From QQVM01 sp035341855 (GTDB lineage Bacteria; Bacteroidota; Bacteroidia; AKYH767-A; 2013-40CM-41-45), in the NCBI GenBank assembly GCA_035341855.1, contig DAOQWA010000010.1, positions 1 to 64,000 of the forward strand: a DNA stretch of 64,000 nt. The letters are read 5' to 3'. The notes beneath the pieces are model-generated. The model did no database searches. It was not told where the DNA came from and saw nothing but the letters and a program-made list of their open reading frames with translations. A program made the translations under genes and the position numbers. This document shows, piece by piece, positions 63,264 to 64,000 of this stretch. Numbering within the stretch: position 1 is the first letter of the stretch; every line of letters starts with the position of its first letter.

Positions 63264-63911
63264 ATGACTAAAACGGAACGATATAGTATTATTCTTGACT
63301 ATTTTAAAAAGCACAGACCTTTTGCAGAGACAGAGCTTGTATATACTAGTCCCTATGAATTGTTAGTGGCAGTAATATTATCGGCGCAGTGTACCGACAA
63401 AAGAGTTAATCAGGTTACTCCTGAATTCTTCCGGACCTTCCCGAACGCTAAAACCTTGGCTGAGTATAGCCCGGAAGAAGTTTTTCCATATATCAAAAGT
63501 ATCAGCTATCCAAATAATAAAGCAAAGCATCTCGTCGGTATGGCCAATGTTTTGCAAAAAGAATTTAACGGTGTTGTCCCTGCTGATGTGGATCTACTCC
63601 AAAAATTGCCGGGAGTTGGTAGAAAGACTGCAAATGTAATTGCATCTGTTGTGTACAATATGCCAGCTATGGCAGTAGACACTCATGTTTTTAGGGTTTC
63701 TGCACGTTTAGGGCTTACTACAAATGCAAAAAATCCCTTGCAGGCTGAAAGGCAATTGGTAAAAAACATTCCTGAAGAACTGATTCCGCTTGCGCATCAT
63801 TGGCTTATACTACATGGTAGATATGTTTGCATCGCTCGCAAACCAAAATGCACCGAATGCGGATTAAAACATGCTTGCAAATATTATTCGAAGTTGAAGA
63901 ACACGAAGTAG
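63264..63911 (+). CDS. nth: Endonuclease III
   Basis: 215 residues, standard length. AQCTDKRVNQVTP, the helix-hairpin-helix LQKLPGVGRKTANVIASVV with catalytic Lys121, and VDTHVFRVSARLGL with catalytic Asp139 are all present. Cys189, Cys196, Cys199 and Cys205 form the CX6CX2CX5C [4Fe-4S] cluster. It removes oxidised pyrimidines and cleaves the abasic site in base-excision repair. Confidence 0.97.
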   Translation: MTKTERYSIILDYFKKHRPFAETELVYTSPYELLVAVILSAQCTDKRVNQVTPEFFRTFPNAKTLAEYSPEEVFPYIKSISYPNNKAKHLVGMANVLQKEFNGVVPADVDLLQKLPGVGRKTANVIASVVYNMPAMAVDTHVFRVSARLGLTTNAKNPLQAERQLVKNIPEELIPLAHHWLILHGRYVCIARKPKCTECGLKHACKYYSKLKNTK

Positions 63912-63938
63912 TTTTCTTATTCGTTTCAGTTTTACCAA

Positions 63939-64000
63939 ATGAATATTATGAATAAAGAGGAGATAAAAAATAAAATTAATGAAGAGATCCTTAAGACTGT
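63939..64000 (+). CDS. Start of an unidentified gene (cut by window end)
   Basis: An ATG at 63939 (or in frame at 63948) opens a frame, MNIMNKEEIKNKINEE..., that is still open at the window edge, 27 nt after nth. It is too short to name. The charged helical start is compatible with many small cytoplasmic proteins. Confidence 0.5.
   Translation, partial: MNIMNKEEIKNKINEEILKT

Noticed and set aside
1..64000. CRISPR arrays, rRNA, tRNA, insertion sequences, prophage
   Set aside because: Reading by eye found no regular spacer arrays, transposase genes, phage structural genes or convincing cloverleaf sequences. A tRNA scan was not possible, so a single tRNA could have been missed.

Overview
This window reads as chromosomal DNA of a member of the Bacteroidota (Chitinophagales/Sphingobacteriales-like); the exact lineage cannot be fixed from sequence alone. 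The base composition is AT-rich. Upstream regions repeatedly carry the Bacteroidota -7 motif TAnnTTTG, sometimes with a TTG/TTTG about 18-23 nt further upstream. Two large secreted proteins end in type IX secretion (T9SS) sorting domains. Several gene pairs are typical of the phylum: parA-parB-DUF5683-dapB-lepB, xerD divergent from aroQ, and a ferredoxin divergent from a LuxC-type acyl-CoA reductase. A run of exactly 100 N (15226-15325) shows this is a scaffold from a draft or metagenome assembly.

Region 1-26 kb is a surface-polysaccharide locus, almost entirely on the minus strand. It starts (transcription running from high to low coordinates) with a GT4 glycosyltransferase, then a Wza-like export lipoprotein, a Wzc-like co-polymerase/tyrosine kinase with a Tyr-Gly tail, an RmlC-type epimerase and a WecA/TagO-type lipid-carrier transferase. 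It continues with Gmd and Fcl (GDP-L-fucose synthesis), a giant PKD-repeat T9SS cargo protein, a Wzm/Wzt ABC exporter, a TylF-type methyltransferase, several glycosyltransferases (one a two-domain fusion), a hexapeptide acyltransferase, a sugar epimerase/dehydratase, SAM methyltransferases and a sulfotransferase-like P-loop protein. One housekeeping gene, rdgB, sits on the plus strand inside the locus.

Region 26-33 kb is on the plus strand: an FKBP lipoprotein, a probable envelope-stress operon (GIN/DUF2807 protein, PadR regulator, PspC membrane protein), recA and a TPR lipoprotein.

Region 33-46.8 kb is mostly on the minus strand: thrS-infC-rpmI-rplT (infC apparently starting on AUA), a second T9SS cargo protein, a MazG-like protein, an acyl-CoA carboxylase beta subunit, a GH16-like protein overlapping xerD, aroQ (plus strand), a DUF2723 membrane protein, an EamA transporter and a YggS protein.

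Region 46.8-64 kb holds a glutathione peroxidase, DUF1015 with a class V aminotransferase, the ferredoxin/acyl-CoA reductase pair, the lepB-dapB-DUF5683-parB-parA cluster, a UPF0173 hydrolase, a PUR-alpha-like protein, uvrA, an ECF sigma factor with a small downstream gene, a gene-poor stretch and nth. I saw no CRISPR array, rRNA, convincing tRNA, insertion sequence or prophage. No clearly undescribed system is evident. The most unusual points are the infC start, the kinase tail, the mixture of two export routes in one glycan locus, and the fused glycosyltransferase.
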